Positions 8,703-16,281 of a stretch of 64,000 bases of DNA are shown piece by piece. Within the stretch, counting starts at the first letter, position 1. Each line of letters starts with the position of its first letter. The position numbers and the translations under genes are program-made. Location of the stretch: positions 4,898,001-4,962,000 of the forward strand of contig NZ_JAMLFW010000001.1 in assembly GCF_024256385.1 (NCBI RefSeq), read 5' to 3'. Source of the stretch: Anatilimnocola floriformis (GTDB taxonomy: Bacteria; Planctomycetota; Planctomycetia; Pirellulales; Pirellulaceae). The notes beneath the pieces are model-generated. The model saw only the letters and a list, made by a program, of their open reading frames with translations. It did no database searches and was not told the origin of the DNA.

Positions 8703-9236
8703 ATGATGGTGCCAAGATTGTTTGCCGGTTGCCTCGTGTTCGGCCTGTTCTTGTGTGTTCGAAACGCCTCAGCCGATATCAAGGTTCCGCCGCGTCCTGC
8801 CCCAGCCCCAGCGACGAAGACGACGACCATTCCGGTGCAAATAAAGCACGCCGATCTGAAGGGGGAAGGCGATGGAGTGCAGGCTAAGATCGTCTTGCCC
8901 GCGAGCTTGCGAGATGCGGCGGCGGGCAAGGTTGGTTTGAAAGAAGATGCAGCGCCGACGCAGCGTTCGATTGTGGCCGCGATCGCGTTGTCGCTGGCCG
9001 CGGTCAGCATGGTGTTTGTGTTGCGTGGGAAGAAGTTGAACACTACCAGTAAAGCGGCCATCCTAGCCGTCGGTGGCATCCTGGCAATCTTCGGCGCCGC
9101 TCAAGCCGATATTGCGATCCCCGGCCAGAAGCGTGGGCCGCGGCCGATCCCGCCGCGCGAACCACTGGCCAAGTCCATGATCATCGTCGAATTTTCGAGC
9201 GACGTTGAAGAAGCGATCCTCACGCTGCAAAAGTAA
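8703..9236 (+). CDS. Small membrane-anchored protein, tandem paralogue 2
   Basis: 177 aa, same architecture as its upstream neighbour: signal peptide, short Pro/Ala linker, KHADLKGEGDGVQAKIVLPA, then IVAAIALSLAAVSMVFVLRGK and a second hydrophobic segment, ending MIIVEFSSDVEEAILTLQK. The ATG at 8703 follows GAAGGAA by 7 nt; the open frame extends upstream to 8607, overlapping the previous gene, but that start lacks support. The 43-bp gap suggests one operon arising by tandem duplication. Confidence 0.8.
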   Translation: MMVPRLFAGCLVFGLFLCVRNASADIKVPPRPAPAPATKTTTIPVQIKHADLKGEGDGVQAKIVLPASLRDAAAGKVGLKEDAAPTQRSIVAAIALSLAAVSMVFVLRGKKLNTTSKAAILAVGGILAIFGAAQADIAIPGQKRGPRPIPPREPLAKSMIIVEFSSDVEEAILTLQK

Positions 9237-9280
9237 CTTCACGACCCCGACGCTACTCCATCGCAAGTTGAGCTTTAAGT

Positions 9281-10318
9281 TTGTCCACTGCGCTGCCCAC
9301 GAAATCCGATTACGCCGAACCGTCGGCCACGACAGTTGTTGTCTGGTGGCCGGCTACGGTCGTCGTCGCGTTTGTCGCCGGGGCGTGGCTATTGGCAGTG
9401 AACGCACCGCTCGGTTTTTCGATCGCGGCGGTGTTTCTATTTGCGGGCCCGCACAACTGGATGGAAGCCCGCTACATGCTGCGGCGGATGCCGGCCCGCT
9501 GGGGGCCGCTCACGCCGTACTTTTGTCTGGGAATCGGCGGCACGCTCGTGCTGTCGGCATGGCAGGGAATGTTTCCTTGGCTGGGTCGTTCGCGCGATTG
9601 GACGCAAGACGATTGGGGCACTTCCATCGCGCTGTGGAACACGACGCTCGTTGTTTGGATCGTTACGCTCGCGCTGCTCCGCGGCACGCAAAATCCTCGC
9701 CGCGATTGGCGGTGGCTCATTCCTGTGGGCTTTGCGCTAATCGGTGTCAATTGGCTGTGGCCGCTTGGCTGGAGCATGGCGCTCGTCTATTTGCATCCGC
9801 TGGTCGCGCTCTGGTTTCTCGATCGGGAACTCGCTCGCGCTCGGTCGCCCTGGTTGAACGGCTATCGCGTTTGTCTGACCTTTTTGCCACTGTTGCTTGG
9901 GGCGTTGTGGATGATGCTCGCCCGGTCGCCGAACTTGCCCGGTGAAGACATTCTTTCGCTGCAGATCACGCAGCACGCGGGCGAGGGAATTCTCAGCGGC
10001 ATTTCGACGCATTTGCTCGTCGCCACGCACACATTTTTGGAAATGCTTCATTACGGCGTGTGGTTGCTCGCTCTGCCGCTGGTCGCCGGCATGGCTAGGC
10101 CGTGGCAGTGGAAGTCGCAACTCGCGCAAACACCACTGGCCCGTCGCGGTCTGGTGTGGCGTCTCGGCGTCGGCGCGGTGCTCGCAATCGGCGTGATGGT
10201 GATGATCGTCCTTTGGGCTGGCTTTGCGGCCGATTATCCGCTGACACGCAACATCTACTTCACGGTGGCCATGCTGCACGTGCTCGCCGAAGTGCCGTTT
10301 CTGCTGCGGGTGCTGTGA
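9281..10318 (+). CDS. Polytopic membrane protein of unknown function
   Basis: 345 aa with roughly eight predicted transmembrane helices, for example PATVVVAFVAGAWLLAV, IAAVFLFAGPHNWMEARYML, TLVVWIVTLALL and GVGAVLAIGVMVMIVLWAGF. His residues recur near helix ends (GPHNW, THLLVATHTFLEMLHYG), which could bind metal or heme, but this is speculation. The start is TTG at 9281, the only plausible one before the first helix; its ribosome site is weak. It overlaps the next gene by one base (TGATG), indicating translational coupling. Confidence 0.75.
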   Translation: MSTALPTKSDYAEPSATTVVVWWPATVVVAFVAGAWLLAVNAPLGFSIAAVFLFAGPHNWMEARYMLRRMPARWGPLTPYFCLGIGGTLVLSAWQGMFPWLGRSRDWTQDDWGTSIALWNTTLVVWIVTLALLRGTQNPRRDWRWLIPVGFALIGVNWLWPLGWSMALVYLHPLVALWFLDRELARARSPWLNGYRVCLTFLPLLLGALWMMLARSPNLPGEDILSLQITQHAGEGILSGISTHLLVATHTFLEMLHYGVWLLALPLVAGMARPWQWKSQLAQTPLARRGLVWRLGVGAVLAIGVMVMIVLWAGFAADYPLTRNIYFTVAMLHVLAEVPFLLRVL

Positions 10319-10707
10319 TGCATCCACCGAGTGTGGACGAGCTTTGGCGAGGAATCTTTTGGGCCTATCTACTGACGATCTCGCTCGAAACTCCCGTGCT
10401 GCTCGCGGGTTTGTCGCCCCGTCATTCCTGGCAGCGGCGACTCTTTTGTGGCGCGTGGTTGACCGCCTGTACGTATCCCGTAGTCTGGATCTTGCTGCCG
10501 CTGACGGCTTGGGAATGGTGGGGCTACACGCCGTATATTGTGATCGCTGAGATCTTCGCGCCGGTGGCGGAGTGCCTGATATTTTTGGCTGCGTATGCGG
10601 ATAAGACGTCGACGTGGCGCGAAATTATTCGCGACTGCGCTGCCATCGTGGCCGCGAATCTGCTGTCGTACATTCTTGGCGGCTACTTGCTGGAGATCCT
10701 CAGATAG
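10318..10707 (+). CDS. Small membrane protein coupled to the upstream membrane protein
   Basis: 129 aa, four hydrophobic segments (IFWAYLLTISLETPVLLAGL, CGAWLTACTYPVVWILLPLT, YIVIAEIFAPVAECLIFLAA, CAAIVAANLLSYILGGYLLE). Its ATG overlaps the stop of the upstream gene by one base, so the two proteins are probably made together and may form one complex. Function not recognised. It is convergent with the regulator gene, 11 bp away. Confidence 0.75.
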   Translation: MHPPSVDELWRGIFWAYLLTISLETPVLLAGLSPRHSWQRRLFCGAWLTACTYPVVWILLPLTAWEWWGYTPYIVIAEIFAPVAECLIFLAAYADKTSTWREIIRDCAAIVAANLLSYILGGYLLEILR

Positions 10708-10718
10708 CCGCGTTCACG

Positions 10719-12134
10719 CTACGGGCTACCTTTTTCCGGCTGAATCGGCTCGAAGACCACGGCCTCTTCTTCCTGAACTTGCGGTTGCATCAAGCCGAGT
10801 TGCACAAGGCGGCGGATGAGACGGCCGCGCTGCAGTCCAAGCAATTCGGCAGCTTTAGTTTTGTTGCCGTTCGCTTTGCGGAGGGCCCGCTGCAGCAACT
10901 CCTTTTCCACCTCGGCGAGGAACTCGGGCAGATTGATCGAGGGCTCGGCGGGGTTTTGGTGCAGCAACGCTTCGCGGCCGTGATGGACTTGTGGCGGCAG
11001 ATCGGCAGCTGTAATCGCAGCACCGCTGGCCGTGGCGCAGGCTTGCTTGACCATGGCTGCGAGTTCATCGATGTTGCCCGGCCAGGGATAGAGAAGCAGT
11101 AGCTCGAGCGCATCCTGAACAAAGCCGCCGTGCTGCGTGCCGCCGCGGGCGTTGTGCTGTTCGAGAAAATACTGTGCGAGGAGCGGCACGTCCTCGAGTC
11201 GCTTGCTCAGCGGCGGCGCGTTGAGCGTGAACGTGCTCAACGCAAAGGCGAGGTCCTGGCGAAAACGACCGCGAGCGGCAAGCTTGTGCAACGAACGCGA
11301 AGCCGTCGAGATCGTTTGCAACTCAACGCCTGGCAGCAGCAGAAATCCGGCCAGCTCTTGCTGCGCATCGGCCCGCAGTTGATCGACATCGGTGAGGAGC
11401 AGTGCCGGCGGCCGGCGGAAGGTTGTTCCTTCGCGCTGTTTCAAAAAACGGGTCAGCGTGAGTTGCATCAACTCCGCATCCATCACTGGGCAGTCAACGG
11501 CTGCCAGCGGACCAACCTGATTGACGTCGCCGACGTAGTGAATGGCGCGGGCCAGTTGGCGCCGACCGCTTCCCGTGGGACCAATGAGCATCACCCGCAC
11601 GTTGGCGTGCTGGGCGACTTTCACCTGTTCGCGCAAACGGCGGATCGCATGACTCTGCCCGATCAGCGGACTCATGAGCAGCGCGGGATCCAGTTCGCTC
11701 CGCAGTTGCAGCAACTGCAAATGCGATAGCCGCGGCGCGAGGTCCATCGCGTGTCCATCCGGCGCAGCGGTATTTGCTGCACCGACGAAAACCAACACAC
11801 CCGCCGCACCACTGAGTGCCTGAAACGTCGCCGTGCGAACCTCAGTGGGACTTCCGTCAGGTCCGCCGCAGATTTCGCCGGTCGTACAGCCATGCTCAAA
11901 GGCAGCCGGCGGCGGACCGAGCGAGTTGGCCACGGCGGCTTGTCCGTCGCGCGTGCTCGTCGCGGTGAAGTCGCAGCGCAGGCCGATCAGGTCCGGCAGT
12001 TTTTTCCCAAGCCATTGGCAGCACGCTTCGTTGGCATACTGCAGCTTCCGCTCGGCGCTGACCAGGTAGATAGGGGTCAGCGATTGGTCGAATGTCTTCA
12101 ACAGCAAACGGGCTGGAGAAGCCTGGCGGGCCAT
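10719..12134 (-). CDS. NtrC-like regulator with degenerate ATPase motifs
   Basis: 471 aa. Domain order: PAS-like domain (about 15-125, PIYLVSAERKLQYANEACCQ), AAA+ sigma-54-interaction-like domain (about 155-390) and a Fis-type HTH (KANGNKTKAAELLGLQRGRL). The AAA+ fold is recognisable from IGQSHAIRRLREQV, FRQDLAFALSTFTLNAPPLS and LLYPWPGNIDEL. However, the Walker A is GPTGSGRR (185-192) with Arg in place of the catalytic Lys, the Walker B is LLTDVDQL, and I find no GAFTGA loop. It may therefore not activate sigma-54 polymerase and could act as a repressor or sigma-70 regulator. A 13-bp dyad lies 24 bp upstream of its start. Confidence 0.85.
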   Translation of the reverse strand: MARQASPARLLLKTFDQSLTPIYLVSAERKLQYANEACCQWLGKKLPDLIGLRCDFTATSTRDGQAAVANSLGPPPAAFEHGCTTGEICGGPDGSPTEVRTATFQALSGAAGVLVFVGAANTAAPDGHAMDLAPRLSHLQLLQLRSELDPALLMSPLIGQSHAIRRLREQVKVAQHANVRVMLIGPTGSGRRQLARAIHYVGDVNQVGPLAAVDCPVMDAELMQLTLTRFLKQREGTTFRRPPALLLTDVDQLRADAQQELAGFLLLPGVELQTISTASRSLHKLAARGRFRQDLAFALSTFTLNAPPLSKRLEDVPLLAQYFLEQHNARGGTQHGGFVQDALELLLLYPWPGNIDELAAMVKQACATASGAAITAADLPPQVHHGREALLHQNPAEPSINLPEFLAEVEKELLQRALRKANGNKTKAAELLGLQRGRLIRRLVQLGLMQPQVQEEEAVVFEPIQPEKGSP

Positions 12135-12158
12135 GGGAATCCGATGGAGATGAGGACG

Positions 12159-12190
12159 AGTTGAATCAGCTCATCATAGCTGATTCAACT
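12159..12190. promoter_or_regulatory. Perfect 13-bp inverted repeat, candidate operator
   Basis: AGTTGAATCAGCT (12159-12171) and its exact complement (12178-12190) are separated by 6 bp. It lies between the regulator start (12134) and the end of the mqnD-like gene (12234). No T-run follows in either direction, so an operator or mRNA hairpin is more likely than an intrinsic terminator. Confidence 0.6.
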
Positions 12191-12233
12191 GCCACTTTCG
12201 CTTGCCACTCAGCTTGTGGCTGGCCCGGCGATA

Positions 12234-13106
12234 TTAGACGAATTCCGGCTCGACGAGCGTCGGAATCACACCGGCTTCGAAACCGCGCTTCAGCAGTTCC
12301 TTGACCGCGGCCCGGCCACGCGGACCGAAGTCGAGCGTCCAATCGTTGACGTACATACCAACGAATTCGTCGGCTTTCGCGCGATCGAGGCCGCGACCGT
12401 AGCCCTGAGCATAGTCGAGAGCCTTGCCGCGATGTTCGAGACCGTAGGCGATGCTCGCCTTCAGCAGACGATTGACTTCCTGAATGTCATCCGCCCCCAG
12501 ATCCTTGCGAATGCCGTTGGCGCCGAGCGGCAGCGGCAGGCCTGTTTCCTGCATCCACCATTTGCCGAGGTCGACAATCAGGTGCAGGTTTTGATCGCCG
12601 TAGGTCAGCTGACCTTCGTGAATGCAGAGGCCGGCGTCGATCTTTTCGCCGTTGAATTCGCCCCGTTCGGTAACGTTCAAGATTTCATCGAACGGCACGA
12701 CGACGTGCTTAAAATCGTTGCCGATGCAAAGCTTGAGGGCGAGAAACGCGGTCGTCAGCGTTCCTGGCACGGCGATCGTTTGGCCGCGAAGCGACGCGAT
12801 GTCGCGCGGTTCGCGGGCGATTACCATCGGGCCGTAATTGTCACCCATGCTCGCGCCGCAGGTGCAAAGCATGTATTTGTCGGCCAGGTGGGCGTAGGCA
12901 TGCAAGCTGAGCGCGGTCAGCTCGAGCTCACCGGAAAAAGCCCGCCGATTCAGCGTTTCGATATCGACCAGCTCATGCGTAAAGCGGAATTTGCCCGTAT
13001 CAAAGCAATCCTTGGCCAGGGCATAAAACATGAAGGCATCGTCCGGGTCGGGGCTGTGCCCCACGCGAATGAGCTTTTCTTCCGTCGAACCAGCAACCGC
13101 AGACAT
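12234..13106 (-). CDS. mqnD: MqnA/MqnD family protein, probable 1,4-dihydroxy-6-naphthoate synthase
   Basis: 290 aa, a periplasmic-binding-protein fold of the futalosine (alternative menaquinone) pathway family. The N-terminus IRVGHSPDPDDAFMFYALA corresponds to the SPxPxDxF signature of MqnD, and LELTALSLHAYAHLADKYML and LGANGIRKDLG fit the family. MqnD converts cyclic de-hypoxanthine futalosine to 1,4-dihydroxy-6-naphthoate. SPDPDD differs from the more usual SPCPND, so a diverged paralogue is possible. The ATG at 13106 has GAGGAA 7 nt upstream; an in-frame TTG at 13112 is too close to that site. No other menaquinone gene is near. Confidence 0.78.
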   Translation of the reverse strand: MSAVAGSTEEKLIRVGHSPDPDDAFMFYALAKDCFDTGKFRFTHELVDIETLNRRAFSGELELTALSLHAYAHLADKYMLCTCGASMGDNYGPMVIAREPRDIASLRGQTIAVPGTLTTAFLALKLCIGNDFKHVVVPFDEILNVTERGEFNGEKIDAGLCIHEGQLTYGDQNLHLIVDLGKWWMQETGLPLPLGANGIRKDLGADDIQEVNRLLKASIAYGLEHRGKALDYAQGYGRGLDRAKADEFVGMYVNDWTLDFGPRGRAAVKELLKRGFEAGVIPTLVEPEFV

Positions 13107-13116
13107 GGGCAATTCC

Positions 13117-13186
13117 TCAAACAGCAGACCAGAAACGCAGACTAAGGCCGTGAAACAAGCCTTTTATCTTCGCGACTGCTGTTTGA
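13117..13186 (-). promoter_or_regulatory. Possible 5' UTR stem abutting the mqnD ribosome site
   Basis: TCAAACAGCAG (13117-13127) is the exact complement of CTGCTGTTTGA (13176-13186). In the minus-strand transcript the 3' arm ends immediately at the GAGGAA ribosome site of the gene starting at 13106. This could form an 11-bp stem that affects translation. Inference from sequence only. Confidence 0.4.
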
Positions 13187-13220
13187 ACCGCAAGGGGCGG
13201 AGAGAGATAACTGCCGGTCA

Positions 13221-13309
13221 TAACCCGCGGCGTCAGCCAGGGGTTGGGCGAGAGATCGCGGCCATTTGCTCACGCAGCGGGTTAAGACATCGCTGGCTGA
13301 ATGCCAGCG
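13221..13309. repeat. Inverted repeat, family D, plus hairpin
   Basis: TAACCCGCGGCGTCAGC (13221-13237) pairs with 13268-13284 at 15 of 17 positions. A second perfect stem, CGCTGGC / GCCAGCG (13291-13297, 13303-13309), follows. The element lies downstream of the BBP7 gene on its transcribed strand and may help to terminate it. Repeats with an AACCCG core are common in planctomycete genomes. Confidence 0.65.
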
Positions 13310-13343
13310 ACGCATCTCGACGGAGCGAAATTATTGCCGATTC

Positions 13344-14960
13344 TTAGAACTCGCAGTTCAGCCCCAGTGTCAGGCTTTGCACCCAGAAGCTGGTGGTATG
13401 GAACTGGAAGGTCGGGCTCGTCGGCGGCACGTTCACGTCGTCGACCACCGTGTTGATCTGTTCGCCGGGGCGAACGATGTTGCTCCAGTACATCAGGTTG
13501 TAGCCGACGGTGAGTTGCGTCCGTGGCGTGATGTAATAGCCCAGCGACAGCCCCGTTTCGGTCACGGCGGCGAATTGATCTTGGCTGTAGTTGCCGATGT
13601 TCGACGAAGCCGTGAACAAACCACCCGGCTGATTCGGATCGACCACGCCGTTGACGCTCGTCGAGCCGTTGATGAGCACCGATTGGTGCATGTTGCCGAC
13701 GCTCACGCGGGCTTTGCCACGGAGAGTCAGGCAGCAAACCTGATGTTCGGTCAGCACACCCAGAATCAAACCATTGAACTGATTCTCGGTGTTGAATTGA
13801 TCGAGCAAGCGGACGTCGTTGTTGGCTTGGTTGCCGTCGGTTTGCATCCGCAGTTGGAAGTTGTCGTTCACACTCGAGGTGTGCCAACCGGTGATGAAAT
13901 CGATGCGACCTGTCGCCGTCCGAGTGTAGAGCAAACGAGCGTATACATCGAAGCCATGAATTTCATTCGAAGCGCGAATGGCGACGCTGCCGCTGCGAAC
14001 TTCACCGCCGACATCGGGATGAGCCAGCAACAAGGCCGAGTTGGCATTCAGATCCATGCTGAAGAACGGAATCGCCAGGACTGCGTTCTGCCCACTGTTG
14101 CGTGAGAAGTTGCCATCGTCGGCGCCAAAGAAGAAGTAACGGCCACCGAAACCGATCGTCTGGCAATCGTCAAGGAACGTGCCGAAATCGAGATTCAGGC
14201 CGGCTTGCATCTGTGTGTTTTTGGTATCGCCGTCGTACAAAATCGTCGCGTCCGGCAGCACGCCAGCCGTCGTCGAATCTTCGTTGGCGGGATCAGTCGT
14301 CACGAGCGGCGGATAGCTCCGCCCCTTACGCCAACCGAGCAGCAGGTCGGCTTTGGCCCACCACAGCGGTGGCCGGCATTGAAAGCACGGATCTTCCGGG
14401 CTGGGCGAATTCCAGAAACCGCCAGGCGGCGGGCAATAGCGCGGGCCGCAGGGACCACACGGATTGCAAACCGGGCCGCAGCAACCAGGACCGCAAGCCG
14501 GCCCTTCGTTTTGCATCCAGCCGTTCAGCGATTCATCGACGTACTCTTGATGCTCCATCGGAGGAGCCACTTGCACATTGTTGCGCTGACCGCGATTCGG
14601 CAGCACCGAGCGCGGACGCCGCGGCTGCTGAGGAATCGGTTGAGCCTCGGGCACCGGCTGAATTTCCGGCACCGGTTCCGGATTGGGCGTGCGCGTTTGC
14701 GGCCGCGGGTCGGGCTGCGGTGGTCGCAGATCGCCAGGCTGTGGCGGTTGCAGTTCGTTTTGCCAGTTCGCCAGGCGAGCCTGCTGATTGCGAGGGCCAG
14801 TCGGTGGCTGATAGACGGCAGGCTGGGCTTGTGCCAACGCGTGCTCGGGAATGGCCGAACCAGTCAGCCCTGCGGCCAGCACGCCGGCACAGAGCCAGCG
14901 CGCGGGAGCCTGAAATAACGCAGAGCCGCGGAACTTTCGTTCGATCGTGGAGAACGACAT
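13344..14960 (-). CDS. BBP7 family outer-membrane beta-barrel protein
   Basis: 538 aa. Order: signal peptide (ending EHALAQ), Pro/Gln-rich linker, a Cys-Pro-Gly-rich stretch (ACGPGCCGPVCNPCGPCGP), then an aromatic-rich barrel starting at WWAKADLLLGWRKGRSYPPLV and ending in the C-terminal strand VQSLTLGLNCEF. This is the planctomycete BBP7 porin-like family. Repeated strands such as GFGGRYFFFGADD, GLILGVLTEHQVCCLTLRGK and TGLSLGYYITPRTQLTVGYN support a barrel in the outer membrane. The Met at 14960 begins the signal peptide; the open frame runs up to 15086 without ribosome-site support. Divergent from the transglutaminase-like pair. Confidence 0.9.
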   Translation of the reverse strand: MSFSTIERKFRGSALFQAPARWLCAGVLAAGLTGSAIPEHALAQAQPAVYQPPTGPRNQQARLANWQNELQPPQPGDLRPPQPDPRPQTRTPNPEPVPEIQPVPEAQPIPQQPRRPRSVLPNRGQRNNVQVAPPMEHQEYVDESLNGWMQNEGPACGPGCCGPVCNPCGPCGPRYCPPPGGFWNSPSPEDPCFQCRPPLWWAKADLLLGWRKGRSYPPLVTTDPANEDSTTAGVLPDATILYDGDTKNTQMQAGLNLDFGTFLDDCQTIGFGGRYFFFGADDGNFSRNSGQNAVLAIPFFSMDLNANSALLLAHPDVGGEVRSGSVAIRASNEIHGFDVYARLLYTRTATGRIDFITGWHTSSVNDNFQLRMQTDGNQANNDVRLLDQFNTENQFNGLILGVLTEHQVCCLTLRGKARVSVGNMHQSVLINGSTSVNGVVDPNQPGGLFTASSNIGNYSQDQFAAVTETGLSLGYYITPRTQLTVGYNLMYWSNIVRPGEQINTVVDDVNVPPTSPTFQFHTTSFWVQSLTLGLNCEF

Positions 14961-15223
14961 TTTCGTACTCGTGTCTCGGGGGGAGATGCCGACGTGTGTC
15001 GCGCGAACGAAAGGTAAGCCTTCCGGTCGCATCGAGTTTTTCGGCAATGCAGATGTTGCCGGTTGAATGAACCTGGCAATTTGCACCGAGTTTTCCGAAC
15101 CTGCCGGTTGTATCGGCAGAAATCGACATCGCTAGCGTGGTTTCGCCAGCAAGCGAACTAGGATGGATAAGAGGCCGATTCGTGTTGCACTCCGAATTTC
15201 GAACTTCAAACTTCGAACCAAAA

Positions 15224-16195
15224 ATGCGTTACCTACTTTGTTGCTGTCTGATTCTTAGTAGCACTTCCGCCGTCTTCGGCCAGTTTCAAAGCAACGACCC
15301 GAAACCAGGAGTTGCCGAAGCGGGCGCGATCGGGCCGAAGCTGGATCAGAAGGTCGTCAACCGCTACGTGGTGGGCGTGAAGATCCGCGCCGTCGGCGGC
15401 CCGGTATCGGGACTGACCGGCACGTTTGCCGTGCCCACCGATTGGGACGATCAGCAAGTGAAGCCGGTCACGGAAGACATTTCCAAGGCAGTTCGCCAGC
15501 ACTCGCTCCGCAGCGGCGATTGCAATACGAAGCAAGTCGTCTTCAGCGTGCCGCAACTCACGGCCGGCGAAACCGCCAACGTGCTGTATACGTTCGAAAT
15601 TACCAGCCTGTCGTCATCGAAGGCGCCGACCGATACCGCCGGCTTGGTCATTCCCAAAACGCTCAAAGGGGACGTCCGCAAATACCTGCAGCCGAGCCCG
15701 CAAATCGAAATCGCCAATCCCAAAGTGAAATCGTTCACCAAGGAAGCGACCGACGGCAAAGAAACGGCTTGGGAACAAGTGAACGGCATTTACGAAGCCG
15801 TGCGTGAAAAGATTCGCCTCGACACCTCCAAGATCAAAGGGGCTGCCATGGCGCTGAAGGATGGCGCGGGCTCGGACGATGACTTTGCCTCGGTCTTTGT
15901 CGCTTGCTGCCGCGCTCACAAAGTGCCGGCCCGCGTGCTGTTCATTCCGGATGCCACCCAGGCCGAGTTTTATCTGGAAGACGCCGACGGCAAGGGAATG
16001 TGGTTTCCGGTCGTGCTGAAAGGTGAAAAAGCCTTCGGCTTTCGCCCCACGGCGACCGTCATTCTGCAGCGCGGCGACAACATTCGCGTGCCCGAAATGA
16101 AAGACCCGCAGCGGTTCGTAGCCGAGCACTTGACTGGCAAAGGAAACACCGGCGGTAAGCCGGAAGTGGAATTTGTGCGCAAGTTTGAACGGTAA
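15224..16195 (+). CDS. Secreted transglutaminase-like protein lacking catalytic Cys and His
   Basis: 323 aa, signal peptide (RYLLCCCLILSSTSAVFGQ). It aligns along its whole length with the next gene and carries a C-terminal transglutaminase-like core. At the position of the catalytic Cys (C203 in the neighbour) it has Asp218 in GAGSDDDFASVF, and at the His position (H229) it has Ala244 in IPDATQAEFYLED. The Asp of the triad region (YLED) remains. It is therefore probably a pseudoenzyme, perhaps binding or regulating its paralogue. The start at 15224 follows A-rich sequence and begins the signal peptide. Confidence 0.85.
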   Translation: MRYLLCCCLILSSTSAVFGQFQSNDPKPGVAEAGAIGPKLDQKVVNRYVVGVKIRAVGGPVSGLTGTFAVPTDWDDQQVKPVTEDISKAVRQHSLRSGDCNTKQVVFSVPQLTAGETANVLYTFEITSLSSSKAPTDTAGLVIPKTLKGDVRKYLQPSPQIEIANPKVKSFTKEATDGKETAWEQVNGIYEAVREKIRLDTSKIKGAAMALKDGAGSDDDFASVFVACCRAHKVPARVLFIPDATQAEFYLEDADGKGMWFPVVLKGEKAFGFRPTATVILQRGDNIRVPEMKDPQRFVAEHLTGKGNTGGKPEVEFVRKFER

Positions 16196-16281
16196 TCTGC
16201 TAAGGTAGCGCGTAGCGTCGGCGCGAGAGGACGACTTTCAGCCAAAAGCGAAACTGCCAAACGCTTAGCGAGGAAAGAACC

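Noticed and set aside
12216-13145. Plus-strand frame opposite the mqnD-like gene
   Set aside because: Shadow; no ribosome site or recognisable domain.
13221-13309. CRISPR-like or tRNA-like structure
   Set aside because: Only two imperfect arms and one hairpin, no regular spacer series and no acceptor stem or anticodon arm.
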